A program made the translations under genes and the position numbers. The notes under the pieces were generated by a model. The model ran no database searches, had not been told where the DNA came from, and worked only from the letters and a program-made list of their open reading frames with translations. Positions 51,838 through 60,530 of a stretch of 64,000 nt of DNA are shown here, piece by piece. The stretch spans positions 186,001 to 250,000 of the forward strand of contig CAXBES010000002.1 of NCBI GenBank assembly GCA_963974915.1, given 5' to 3'. The stretch comes from CAXBES01 sp963974915. Lineage in GTDB: Bacteria; Bacteroidota; Bacteroidia; Flavobacteriales; Flavobacteriaceae. Each line of letters begins with the position of its first letter. Positions within the stretch are counted from its first letter, which is position 1.

Positions 51838-54426
51838 TTGCGCAGCTTCAGCCTTATATTCTTCTTACTTCTAAGTCCGACAATTCTTTCACAAGAGCAA
51901 GAAAATTTAATTTACAGAGAACTGGATCAATTTATCGAAGATCCTTCCGAAGAAAAACTACAAGAACTTTCAGAAAAAGAAAAGGAATTCAGCAAAGGGG
52001 TGAACTCAAAAGCAGATCAGCTTGCGTTGGTGATTTTAGATTGCAATATGGGGTATTACTATCAGAAGTACTCTCAATTACAAATGGCAACTAACTATTA
52101 TGAAAAAGCATGGACACTATTTGAAACCAATCAACTAAACGATTACGACATCACAGAATTTTGTCTTAAACCTCTGGGCAATCTGTACACAATTACAGGT
52201 GCTTTTACCAATGCCGAAACCACCATAAAACAGTATCTCTTTCTCGCAGAAAAAAACAACGATCAGGGACAGGAAATCGCCGGAATCCTTAATCTTTCGG
52301 TCGTTTATCACAATACGGGAAATTATACAACGGCAATAGGTATTTTACAAAAGGGACTAGGCAAAAGTGAGCTTACCACAGCACAGATCTCCGCTTTGGA
52401 AAATAATCTAATAACCAATCTTTTTGCTGCAAAACAATATGAAGCTGCAGAAAATCTATTGCAGGAAAGTATTAAAAACCAAACGGCAACCTTTAAAACC
52501 TTTAAAAATGCAGCACAATTGGCATTACAAAGGGATGATTTTGTAAAGGCAGAAAAGTTTCTACTGTTAAGCGAAAAGCAACTCACAAAACAAACGAATT
52601 TCGCCGCTCGTGAGCTTGCACAATTGTATACCGAAAAAGCCCAATTATATCTGCTTCAGAATAAAACTGATAAAGCGCAGGAGCAATTACAAAAGGCGCT
52701 TCAGGTTTTACTTCCGGCACTGGATATTAGTGTATTTCCGAAGCCAACAGATCTATATCCGGAGAATACATTTATCTCAATTTTCGACACCTTCGCACAA
52801 TTGAGCGACAATATCAGTGAAGCACTGGAATATTATGACCTAAGCTTTTATGTCGCTTCCCTGCTTCAACAACAACTCGATTCGCAGCAATCGAAAATAT
52901 TGCATCAATTAGATAACCGACTGCGAAGTGAAGCGTGTATTGAATTATTATTCGAGGCATACAAAAAAGCTAATTCCGCCAATTTGCTACAACTAGCATT
53001 TAATTATGCCGAAAGTAGTAAGGCAGCTGTACTTACCGAAAGTCAAAATAAAAGATCACTATTAGAACAACACCCGGACGATGAATTGTTAAAAAGAGAA
53101 CAACGACTGGCATCTTTACAGGAAGGGCTTATTAATGATCTGGTGCGTGCCCAGTTAACAGAATCCAAACCAGGAGTAATCAATGAAATCACTAACACCC
53201 TAAATAAATTACATTTAGAATTAAATTCCTTGAGATCTCAAATAACCGATAAGTATCCTAATGAACCTCTGCCCATACTAAACTTAACCGAAGTACAGCA
53301 CAAACTTTTAGAAGACAACGCGACCATGTTGTATTTTTTCTACGGAAAGACCTTTTTATACAAATTTACGATTACGAAAGATAAGGCGGTGTTAGACCGG
53401 ATCGAGCTAAACCAAAGCTTTCTTGAATCCCTTTCAGGCTTTATTGGCTGCTTCGAAAATGCTTCAGTCATCAATAATGCAATATCCAATTTTAAAGAGG
53501 TAGCATTTTCACTGTTTGAGAATTTAAAAATAAACGATATGTTTTCAGAAGAAAACCTGGTAATCGTTCCCGATGGCTTACTAAATTTTGTTTCATTTGA
53601 AGCACTTTTAACAGCCAAGACCGAGAGTAATAATTTTAGTGAAATGCCTTTTTTGATTCGTAAACAAACAATTGGATATAATAGTACAGCACGGTTTTAC
53701 ACCAAGTCTTACACTATATCCGGCGAAAACTCGGTTCTGGGAATTTTCCCTGTGTTTGAAGGTTCCGAGAAGGAACTTGAATATTCTGTAAAAGAAGCGG
53801 AAGATCTAGAAAAATCCCTTAATAGTAAGCTGTTTTTAAATGACGAGGCTTCTAAGAAAGCTTTTACGGCTAATGCCACTAAATTTCCAATCCTTCATCT
53901 TTCTACGCATGCTAGCGGTGGAGATTTTGTAATTCCAGCGAATATAGAATTTGCAGACGATGTAATGTTACTCCACGAATTGTATGCTATGAATTTAAGT
54001 AGTAACCTGGTTGTTTTAAGTGCTTGCGAAACCGGTATTGGTAAATTACAAAAAGGTGAAGGTGCGATGAGTATTGCCAGAGGCTTTCAATACGCCGGCG
54101 CACAAAACCTGCTTTTCTCACTGTGGAAAGTGAACGATCTTTCTACCGCACAATTAATGAGTTCGTTCTATAAACACTATGCTGGGTCAGGCTCTGCTAT
54201 TAACGCAAACCACGCTTCAAAAATTGATTATTTAAACGATTCGAATAAAAATAATGCAAAAAAATCTCCATATTACTGGAGTAGTTTTGTCTATTACGGG
54301 ACCCTTTCAGAGATAACAATGCCACAAACCGATAACCGGGCTACTTCGCTCATTATTATCGTGGCTTTTGTAATAGCCGTGGGTTTCTTGTTTTGGTTTT
54401 TCCGAAGAAAAAAAACTATCCCATAA
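51838..54426 (+). CDS. TPR-CHAT domain protein, predicted caspase-like peptidase
   Basis: From the TTG at 51838 the product is 862 residues with a good signal peptide (RSFSLIFFLLLSPTILSQ). An in-frame ATG at 51715 also exists, but it lies in the PKD gene and would translate the repeat. A TPR array fills the first half, followed by a helical linker and a C-terminal CHAT domain with both catalytic residues visible: His in LHLSTHASGG and Cys in VVLSACETGIG. A transmembrane helix (SLIIIVAFVIAVGFLFWFF) ends the chain. CHAT proteases are caspase relatives, often activated by partners. Here the domain would be periplasmic, unlike the cytosolic CHAT effectors of type III CRISPR systems. Confidence 0.9.
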   Translation: MRSFSLIFFLLLSPTILSQEQENLIYRELDQFIEDPSEEKLQELSEKEKEFSKGVNSKADQLALVILDCNMGYYYQKYSQLQMATNYYEKAWTLFETNQLNDYDITEFCLKPLGNLYTITGAFTNAETTIKQYLFLAEKNNDQGQEIAGILNLSVVYHNTGNYTTAIGILQKGLGKSELTTAQISALENNLITNLFAAKQYEAAENLLQESIKNQTATFKTFKNAAQLALQRDDFVKAEKFLLLSEKQLTKQTNFAARELAQLYTEKAQLYLLQNKTDKAQEQLQKALQVLLPALDISVFPKPTDLYPENTFISIFDTFAQLSDNISEALEYYDLSFYVASLLQQQLDSQQSKILHQLDNRLRSEACIELLFEAYKKANSANLLQLAFNYAESSKAAVLTESQNKRSLLEQHPDDELLKREQRLASLQEGLINDLVRAQLTESKPGVINEITNTLNKLHLELNSLRSQITDKYPNEPLPILNLTEVQHKLLEDNATMLYFFYGKTFLYKFTITKDKAVLDRIELNQSFLESLSGFIGCFENASVINNAISNFKEVAFSLFENLKINDMFSEENLVIVPDGLLNFVSFEALLTAKTESNNFSEMPFLIRKQTIGYNSTARFYTKSYTISGENSVLGIFPVFEGSEKELEYSVKEAEDLEKSLNSKLFLNDEASKKAFTANATKFPILHLSTHASGGDFVIPANIEFADDVMLLHELYAMNLSSNLVVLSACETGIGKLQKGEGAMSIARGFQYAGAQNLLFSLWKVNDLSTAQLMSSFYKHYAGSGSAINANHASKIDYLNDSNKNNAKKSPYYWSSFVYYGTLSEITMPQTDNRATSLIIIVAFVIAVGFLFWFFRRKKTIP

Positions 54427-55666
54427 TCTTACCTTGTAATTTTTGAATAAGCTTTCCAACGGTTAATCCTTGAACTAAGATGGAGAAAACCACCACAATA
54501 TAGGTGATCACTAAGAACAGGTCGCGGTGCATTGCTTCGGTTAAACCCAATGCTAATGCGATTGAAATTCCGCCTCTAAGTCCGCCCCAGGTCATGATCA
54601 AATTGGTATTTGGAACAAAGTCCAAACGTTTTTGAAAGAACTTTATAGGAATTGACAGCGACGCAAATCTACAGGCGAGGATTATAGGTATTGCAAGCAG
54701 TCCGGCGAGGATATAGTTTCCTTCGAATGCGAGAACCAGCATTTCCATTCCAATTAATACGAACAGTACTGTGTTTAACAGAATGTCTATAAGTTCCCAG
54801 AATTTATCTACATAGGTTTCGGTAGTTTCAGACATAGCGCTGTGACGTACAGTATCCATCCCTACCATTAATCCGGCAGTTACCATAGCCAGAGGTGCGG
54901 AGAGGTGAAAATGTTGTGCGATCGCCGTACCTGCCATTACTGCAGCCAGTGTGATGATCACTTCGATATCGTAATCATCTATAGATTTCATTAGTCTGTA
55001 TGTGATCCACCCAAGTATGAGTCCGAGTCCTATTCCCCCTATAACTTCTTGTCCGAAAAGCTTTATGATATCCAAAGGTTCTACAGCACCAACTCCCATA
55101 TTGGCAATTTGAAAAATGGTTAAAAAAACCACTACTCCCACTCCGTCGTTGAAGAGAGATTCTCCTACTATTTTTGTCTCCAATTTTTTAGGTGCTCCGG
55201 CTTGTTTTAGAATTCCCAGAACCGCTATTGGATCGGTTGGGGAAATCAAGGATCCGAATAACAAGCAATAAATATAAGCCACATCCAAACCAAGGACTTT
55301 CAGAAGGTAAAACATTACAGTACCTACCAGAAAAGTAGAAATTAGCACTCCAATCGTTGAGAACATAAACACCGGCCAGCGTTGAACCTTTAGTTGTTCG
55401 AAGTTGGTATGTAATGCTCCGGCGAAGAGAAGAAAACTAAGCATTATATCCAGCAATACGGTTTTAAAATCTATTTGAGTAATAATGTATTTCTCGGCAT
55501 CTAACAAAGTGGTATCGAAGTAACTTAATCCCAGAACGGCAAGGGTGAAAACAATAGTTATTAGCATTAAACCAATAGTATTAGGTAGCTTTAAGAACCG
55601 GACATTTATATAGCCGAAAAGTGCCGAAAGCGTCACTAAAATGGTAATGATGAGAAAATAATTCAT
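54416..55666 (-). CDS. CPA1-family sodium/proton antiporter
   Basis: 416 residues with about 12 membrane helices. Signature segments include GSLISPTDPIAVLGILK, ETKIVGESLFNDGVGVVVF (the N-D pair of CPA1 carriers) and WGGLRGGISIALALG. It exchanges Na+ (or K+) for H+ across the inner membrane. The short C-terminus lacks a regulatory cytoplasmic domain. It overlaps the convergent CHAT gene by 11 bp. Confidence 0.95.
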   Translation of the reverse strand: MNYFLIITILVTLSALFGYINVRFLKLPNTIGLMLITIVFTLAVLGLSYFDTTLLDAEKYIITQIDFKTVLLDIMLSFLLFAGALHTNFEQLKVQRWPVFMFSTIGVLISTFLVGTVMFYLLKVLGLDVAYIYCLLFGSLISPTDPIAVLGILKQAGAPKKLETKIVGESLFNDGVGVVVFLTIFQIANMGVGAVEPLDIIKLFGQEVIGGIGLGLILGWITYRLMKSIDDYDIEVIITLAAVMAGTAIAQHFHLSAPLAMVTAGLMVGMDTVRHSAMSETTETYVDKFWELIDILLNTVLFVLIGMEMLVLAFEGNYILAGLLAIPIILACRFASLSIPIKFFQKRLDFVPNTNLIMTWGGLRGGISIALALGLTEAMHRDLFLVITYIVVVFSILVQGLTVGKLIQKLQGKIMG

Positions 55667-55853
55667 AAGTATGGGTTGAATTAGCGGTTACCAAAGAGTT
55701 TGTTCAAAGTTAAATTAAAAATGAGGCGATTAACCTAAATGAAGCTATTTTGTTAGTAAAAGTTCGATATAAGTTATGAAAAGTGCGATGTTCTGCTTAT
55801 TTTAGCAGTCATACTGTAATTAGCAAACCTAACTTACAGATATTATTTGGGCT

Positions 55854-55888
55854 GGTATCCTCTTCTTTTTAGAAGGGGATATCTTTTT
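55854..55888 (+). terminator. Orphan plus-strand terminator
   Basis: A 13-bp stem (ggtatcctcttct / agaaggggatatc with loop tttt, two G-U pairs) is followed by ttttt on the plus strand. No plus-strand gene ends here, since both flanking genes are on the minus strand. It may end an unannotated small RNA from the 250-bp gap or antisense transcription. The minus side lacks a T-run. Confidence 0.55.
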
Positions 55889-55916
55889 AAGATACTTTTC
55901 AGCCTTGGCACACTCG

Positions 55917-56942
55917 TTATATTTTTTTGTAAAAATTCTTTTTTCTGAATTCGGACGGAGTTATATTATAGTGATCCTTAAACAATTTTGAAAAGTAGCT
56001 CTTACTTGTGATTCCTATTCTATCTGAAATTTCTCCGAGACTATAACTTGTATTTCTCAGTAAGCTCATAGCGTTTTCGAGACGGGTTTTCTGAATAAAG
56101 TCGTGAACTGTGCAATTATATAAAGCCTGAAAACCGCTTTGAAGTTTGTTCACATTTAATCCAACTTCTCTTGCAAGATCTTCAATCGTGCCAATATCGG
56201 CAACGTTAGATTGGATAATAATCGCAGCTTTCTCTATGACTAGGATCTCATTTTTTCGTAAAAGGGATCTGCTGCCTTCGTTTTGGAGGTCATCTTCAAA
56301 CTGTGAAATTTGTTTGGTCAATATTTCATATGCTTTTGCTTCAAAGAAAAGTCTTCTTGCAAAATCCATTTCCCGGTAGTGTTCCATTTCACGAAACAGA
56401 ACTGCAAATTCTAAACTATAATAGCCTTCGTAATAAAAAGAATTACCTGCATTTACATCAAGAAAAAGCTCCTGAAGTTCAGGATTGAGACTTTTCATCT
56501 CACAATCTATCTTAGGTTTAAAGACTTCTCTATTCACCTCTAAACTATGAATAACAGTACGTACCCCCTTTTTGAAATACAAGACATGTCCATTATTGTT
56601 GTCACTGGCCACAATGGAGCTTTGGTAGGTATTTATAATATGTTTCTCTGAAGTGTGCTCAAAACTATGATCTACATTTCCCTCCAAACAATACAGGAAT
56701 TTAAGTGGATGTACATAATTAACAATAAACTGAATTTCCAGATCATCATTAAACGTACAATCGTACGATATAAATCCTAATCCGTCATGAAAACTCACTC
56801 CAATAATAGTTCCTTTGCCAATATGGTTTGGCAATTCGATATGATATTGCCCACAATCCACGAAAAAAGGGATATCCAAGCACTTTGCCATATCCTGAAT
56901 CACCTCATGAATTGGGAGGGAGCTTACATTTATGGTATTCAA
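55917..56942 (-). CDS. AraC family transcriptional regulator
   Basis: 341 residues. The C-terminal 100 residues hold the two AraC helix-turn-helix motifs (TIEDLAREVGLNVNKLQSGF and SLGEISDRIGITSKSYFSKL, ending FKDHYNITPSEFRKK). The N-terminal part (IQFIVNYVHPLKFLYCLEGN, GVRTVIHSLEVN) is cupin-like and could bind a small ligand. Monocistronic. No operator or target is evident. Similar flavobacterial regulators often respond to iron or sugars, but nothing here decides. Confidence 0.92.
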   Translation of the reverse strand: MNTINVSSLPIHEVIQDMAKCLDIPFFVDCGQYHIELPNHIGKGTIIGVSFHDGLGFISYDCTFNDDLEIQFIVNYVHPLKFLYCLEGNVDHSFEHTSEKHIINTYQSSIVASDNNNGHVLYFKKGVRTVIHSLEVNREVFKPKIDCEMKSLNPELQELFLDVNAGNSFYYEGYYSLEFAVLFREMEHYREMDFARRLFFEAKAYEILTKQISQFEDDLQNEGSRSLLRKNEILVIEKAAIIIQSNVADIGTIEDLAREVGLNVNKLQSGFQALYNCTVHDFIQKTRLENAMSLLRNTSYSLGEISDRIGITSKSYFSKLFKDHYNITPSEFRKKNFYKKI

Positions 56943-57078
56943 AGTAGTGTTGTTAGGTTGTAAAAAACTGATAGCTAATTTACGCTTTTTAAAAGAACTA
57001 ATCTACGGTTAAAATATTCTATGTTGAAGTTCCATGATTTCTATGACCGACTTTATAATTCCACTTTTTTCTATAATA

Positions 57079-57105
57079 AAAAGCCGCCCACTGGGCGGCT
57101 TTTCT
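57079..57105 (-). terminator. Terminator after the second T9SS gene
   Basis: gccgccc / gggcggc with loop act, flanked by aaaa and tttt, forms a strong hairpin. On the minus strand it is followed by tttttatt and lies 20 bp past the stop at 57126. Confidence 0.9.
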
Positions 57106-57125
57106 TATAAATACTTAAGTAACTC

Positions 57126-59306
57126 CTATTTATTAATAATTCTCTTAGTAGCTTGATATTCACCACTGTTTAAGGTAACAAAGAATACTCCCGCCGGTGC
57201 AGCAGAGAGGTCCAGTTTAGTAACATATTCGTTTCCTTTATTTTCTAACATCCCTGAAGCTACGGTTTGACCAAGTGTATTGTAAACGTTGTAATTTACA
57301 TCACCGAAATCTCTGGTAGTCGTAAAGATAAGATCGTAAGTTTTTGAAGAAACCGGTAATATTAAAAACTCGCCAGCATTAAACTCGGCATCGTTGGTAG
57401 ATAATATTGTGTTATCTACAAATACAGTAAAGGCGTTGTTAGGGTTGTTTTCATCTGTCGTCAATGTTGTTCTTGCCTCGATCTCATAAGTTTGTTGCGG
57501 AGTGGAAAGATCAACTGTTTGAGCAAATACAAAATCTGCCTCTTCAAATGGCTGTAATGTCCCGGTAAATGTTTCGGTCGCAACTAGATTTCCATCTACT
57601 CTCAACTCTACATCAAAATTAGATTGAGGGTCATTTCCGAAGTTATAGATTTTTACAGAAACAGTTTCGGCAGTTCCCAAATCACCGTCCTGCGGACTAT
57701 TGAAATTAAACACTCCAACATCGGCATCCAGACCATTGTTTAGTCTAAAAGAGGCTATTCTTGTTCTCCACTGATTTACGCCTACGAAATATTCAGAAGT
57801 ATACCAAAACGTTAATCCGTCGGGATCCATTGTTAAATGTGAGTAATCTCCAAATCTGTTGGTATTGGTTTGTCTTCCTGTACCATTAATGATCGTACTC
57901 TCCGGAAAAGTCATTACTCCCAGGTCATCACCGTCAAATCGTCCTGTAAACTTGATACTGGCCGAAGTATTCTCACTTCCAAGATTGTAACCCATTGCGA
58001 TATTTCCATCAATGTCAATAGCGGCACTACTTAAAAATCTTCCTTCTCCATCATCGGGAGCATAAGTTCCTTCCTGATAAATTTCCCAATCGTTCGTACT
58101 GTCATTTCTCAATTCTATCCAACGAACGCCCGGTGTTAAACCACCTATATCTGTGTTGAAGGTGATGATCCAGGAATTGTGATCTGTAAACTTACGGTAA
58201 TTGGCTGCGTAGCTAATAATTCCACTTATAGCATCATAACGATTTGTTGTATTAGGTTGCTTAATATCCCCTTGTCCAAACGCACGTAAAAATGAATCGA
58301 AATCTGCAGTTGGTAATTCTAACGGAGTAGCACTAATAGTCGAGTTCCCCGGAGTAGCGAAATCTACATCGATTTCCCATATTTTAAGATGATCAAAAGT
58401 AACCCCCGGCCATTGGTTATCCTGAAGATAAACAATATAACCCGGCGTTCCCGGATCAAAATCTGTTCCTAATAAATTAGCAGGCTCCGGACTAAAAACC
58501 GCAAAAGGATTTCTAACAACTCCGGGTAAATTAAATCCAACAATAGCAGGATTAGGATCGCCATTTAAAAGTGCTTGTCTATCTAATACATAGGTCGTAT
58601 TACCATTAAACTTATTGGCTGTTAGGTAGTATCCATCAGGCCATATTGCATAATGCGGATAATCCGGAAATGCATCTAAAGGATATTCATAAACATTATA
58701 ACTTCCCGTAGGGTCCGGAGTATCAGAAATTCCGATGATCAAAGCATTATTTGAAACTTTAAACTGACTCACAAAAAAGCGATCTGCCATCTCATCGTAC
58801 ATCACGATAGGATCTCCGTTATTGTTACCACTACCTAAAAAAGTACCTAAGAAGGTTGGTCCGGCAAGTAGCCCTCCCGTTTTATCAAAGATCTTAACAA
58901 CTAAATTTACAGCATGAACATAATGGTTAGGACCTACTGCCCCAGACGGATCGGGAGGTATTGCCTGTCCTTCCTGTACCGTTGCACCATCAAAATTTTG
59001 AATAGTAGTAAGAAGATTTCTCGTTCCTTGTTCTGTTTGGATCACGGGATCGGGAACTTGATCTATAGAACCTTTAGTTCCGGGAACCACACCAGGCTGT
59101 GTAGGGTCAAAACGCTGCTTAATCTCTCTAACATTTTCAAAACCCTCCTCTTTTAATTCAGATATTGTTGGCATGTCACGAAGAGGAATCGTTTTACCAA
59201 TAAATTGACCGTGAGCAATTACCGTAGGCGGGTTAGTGTCCTGAGCAAAAATTGCAGTAGTACAAAATAACAAAGCTACTGCACTTAGAATATTCTTAAA
59301 ATTCAT
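57126..59306 (-). CDS. T9SS type A sorting-domain protein
   Basis: 726 residues from the ATG at 59306 (MNFKNILSAVALLFCTTAIF, cleavage near AQ). A large N-terminal beta region (DPSGAVGPNHYVHAVNLVVK, YDEMADRFFVSQFKV) looks like a propeller-type domain of uncharacterised flavobacterial secreted proteins. A CARDB- or Ig-like domain (TAETVSVKIYNFGNDPQSNF) follows, then a T9SS type A sorting domain (VYNTLGQTVASGML ... YQATKRIINK). It should be secreted or surface-bound. No catalytic motif is recognised. Confidence 0.92.
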   Translation of the reverse strand: MNFKNILSAVALLFCTTAIFAQDTNPPTVIAHGQFIGKTIPLRDMPTISELKEEGFENVREIKQRFDPTQPGVVPGTKGSIDQVPDPVIQTEQGTRNLLTTIQNFDGATVQEGQAIPPDPSGAVGPNHYVHAVNLVVKIFDKTGGLLAGPTFLGTFLGSGNNNGDPIVMYDEMADRFFVSQFKVSNNALIIGISDTPDPTGSYNVYEYPLDAFPDYPHYAIWPDGYYLTANKFNGNTTYVLDRQALLNGDPNPAIVGFNLPGVVRNPFAVFSPEPANLLGTDFDPGTPGYIVYLQDNQWPGVTFDHLKIWEIDVDFATPGNSTISATPLELPTADFDSFLRAFGQGDIKQPNTTNRYDAISGIISYAANYRKFTDHNSWIITFNTDIGGLTPGVRWIELRNDSTNDWEIYQEGTYAPDDGEGRFLSSAAIDIDGNIAMGYNLGSENTSASIKFTGRFDGDDLGVMTFPESTIINGTGRQTNTNRFGDYSHLTMDPDGLTFWYTSEYFVGVNQWRTRIASFRLNNGLDADVGVFNFNSPQDGDLGTAETVSVKIYNFGNDPQSNFDVELRVDGNLVATETFTGTLQPFEEADFVFAQTVDLSTPQQTYEIEARTTLTTDENNPNNAFTVFVDNTILSTNDAEFNAGEFLILPVSSKTYDLIFTTTRDFGDVNYNVYNTLGQTVASGMLENKGNEYVTKLDLSAAPAGVFFVTLNSGEYQATKRIINK

Positions 59307-59707
59307 AAAAAAGTATTTAGTTGTTTTCAAAGTTTTGCAATTTACGGCATATTTATTAAGTTTTATATATTAAAAAGATCATTTTTTAGCTTTAAAACAC
59401 TTTATTAGAAGATATTATTCTTTTTACTTACTTTTTCTTCTGAAAAACAAGAAGGTTCTATCATATCCGTCAAATTAATTGAAATAAATTGCGGAAGAAC
59501 TATTTTTTCAATACCCTCTTCCGAAGCTCAATTCATTCAGAAAATGTTTTAAAATCATCATTTTTATGATATACCCTCTTTTATGGCATGAATTGATAAT
59601 ACAGAACTGTACGAACTCGGAGTTAAGAAAATTTCACAGCGACCTTTTAGAAGCCTCACTAGCAATTTTTACAGAACACTATAAACTTATAAAGCGATTT
59701 TCTTATG
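59307..59707. other. AT-rich gap upstream of the second T9SS gene
   Basis: About 400 bp between two minus-strand genes. It should contain the promoter of the T9SS gene (AAACTTTG near 59322-59329 on the minus strand is a weak -7 candidate). taccctctt occurs twice, 60 bp apart (near 59512 and 59572). A 50-codon ORF on the plus strand is listed separately. Nothing else is convincing. Confidence 0.4.
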
Positions 59708-59718
59708 TTATAGATTAA
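59566..59718 (+). CDS. Possible 50-residue small protein
   Basis: An ATG-started ORF (MIYPLLWHELIIQN...) ending at 59718, overlapping the 3' end of the convergent HAD gene by 11 bp. Helical and mixed charge, no family recognised, no clear promoter. It may be a decayed gene fragment or chance. Confidence 0.2.
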   Translation: MIYPLLWHELIIQNCTNSELRKFHSDLLEASLAIFTEHYKLIKRFSYVID

Positions 59719-60373
59719 GAAAATGTGCACTTATTTTATCATAGCTAATTTCGTTAAAATTCGAGATCACTTTATCTGCCTTAGAATAATCCTGATTTGT
59801 TGAATGTTTGCTATTATAACCAACACAAAAAATACTCGCGTCTTTAGCAGCTTTTATTCCATTTGTTGAATCTTCTATCACCATACAATGTTGTGGTTCA
59901 TGACCTGATGCCTCGGCAGCTTTAATGAAAATTTCAGGGTGAGGCTTTGAAGCTTTAAGATCTGCCCCGCTTAATTTCGCTACAAAATACTGGTTTAGAT
60001 CGAAGCGGTTAAAAATACGATCAATGTTAGGCATTGAGGCCGAAGAAGCCAAAACTAAGGTCAATCCGTTGCTGTGATAATCCTTAATTAATTCTAAAAC
60101 ACCCTCCAGAAGATCCAGCGATGCATCGTTTTCAAATAGATACTTGAAATGCTTCCTTTTAATACTCACAAGGGTTTCGGGCTCATGAGATAGCGCAAAT
60201 TCATCGCATAACCTACGGCAAATATTGATGGTAGACTGCCCCGTAAAACTATCGTATAAAGCTTCAGTAACATTGATATCAACATCATCGAACATTTTAA
60301 AATACGCTTTACGATGCAAAGGTTCTGTATCTACAATTACCCCATCCATATCAAAAAGTATCGCCTTTAACAT
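59708..60373 (-). CDS. HAD superfamily phosphatase (beta-phosphoglucomutase-like)
   Basis: 221 residues from the ATG at 60373 (MLKAILFDMDGVIVDTEP); the upstream extension is not HAD-like. Motif I is DMDGVIVDTEP, motif II is LASSA, motif III is the Lys in KASKPHPEIF, and motif IV is VIEDSTNGIKAA. The alpha-helical cap between motifs I and II is of subclass I, as in beta-phosphoglucomutase and phosphoglycolate phosphatase. The substrate is probably a small phosphorylated metabolite but cannot be specified. Divergent from hemN. Confidence 0.92.
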   Translation of the reverse strand: MLKAILFDMDGVIVDTEPLHRKAYFKMFDDVDINVTEALYDSFTGQSTINICRRLCDEFALSHEPETLVSIKRKHFKYLFENDASLDLLEGVLELIKDYHSNGLTLVLASSASMPNIDRIFNRFDLNQYFVAKLSGADLKASKPHPEIFIKAAEASGHEPQHCMVIEDSTNGIKAAKDASIFCVGYNSKHSTNQDYSKADKVISNFNEISYDKISAHFLNL

Positions 60374-60506
60374 ATCTAAATTATTTTTTGCGAAGATACT
60401 ATTTGTTCTATTTTCTTCGGAATAAAACAGCCGCTTAATTTTAGTTTGCCAAGCTGAATTAAAATTCAAACTGATAAAAATCATATTATATCTGAAGCGA
60501 CAGATT

Positions 60507-60514
60507 TACTTTTG
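60507..60514 (+). promoter_or_regulatory. hemN -7 promoter box
   Basis: TACTTTTG is an exact TAnnTTTG match 16 bp before the hemN ATG. No obvious -33 element, so it may need an activator. Confidence 0.5.
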
Positions 60515-60530
60515 AATAAACTTAAAAACC

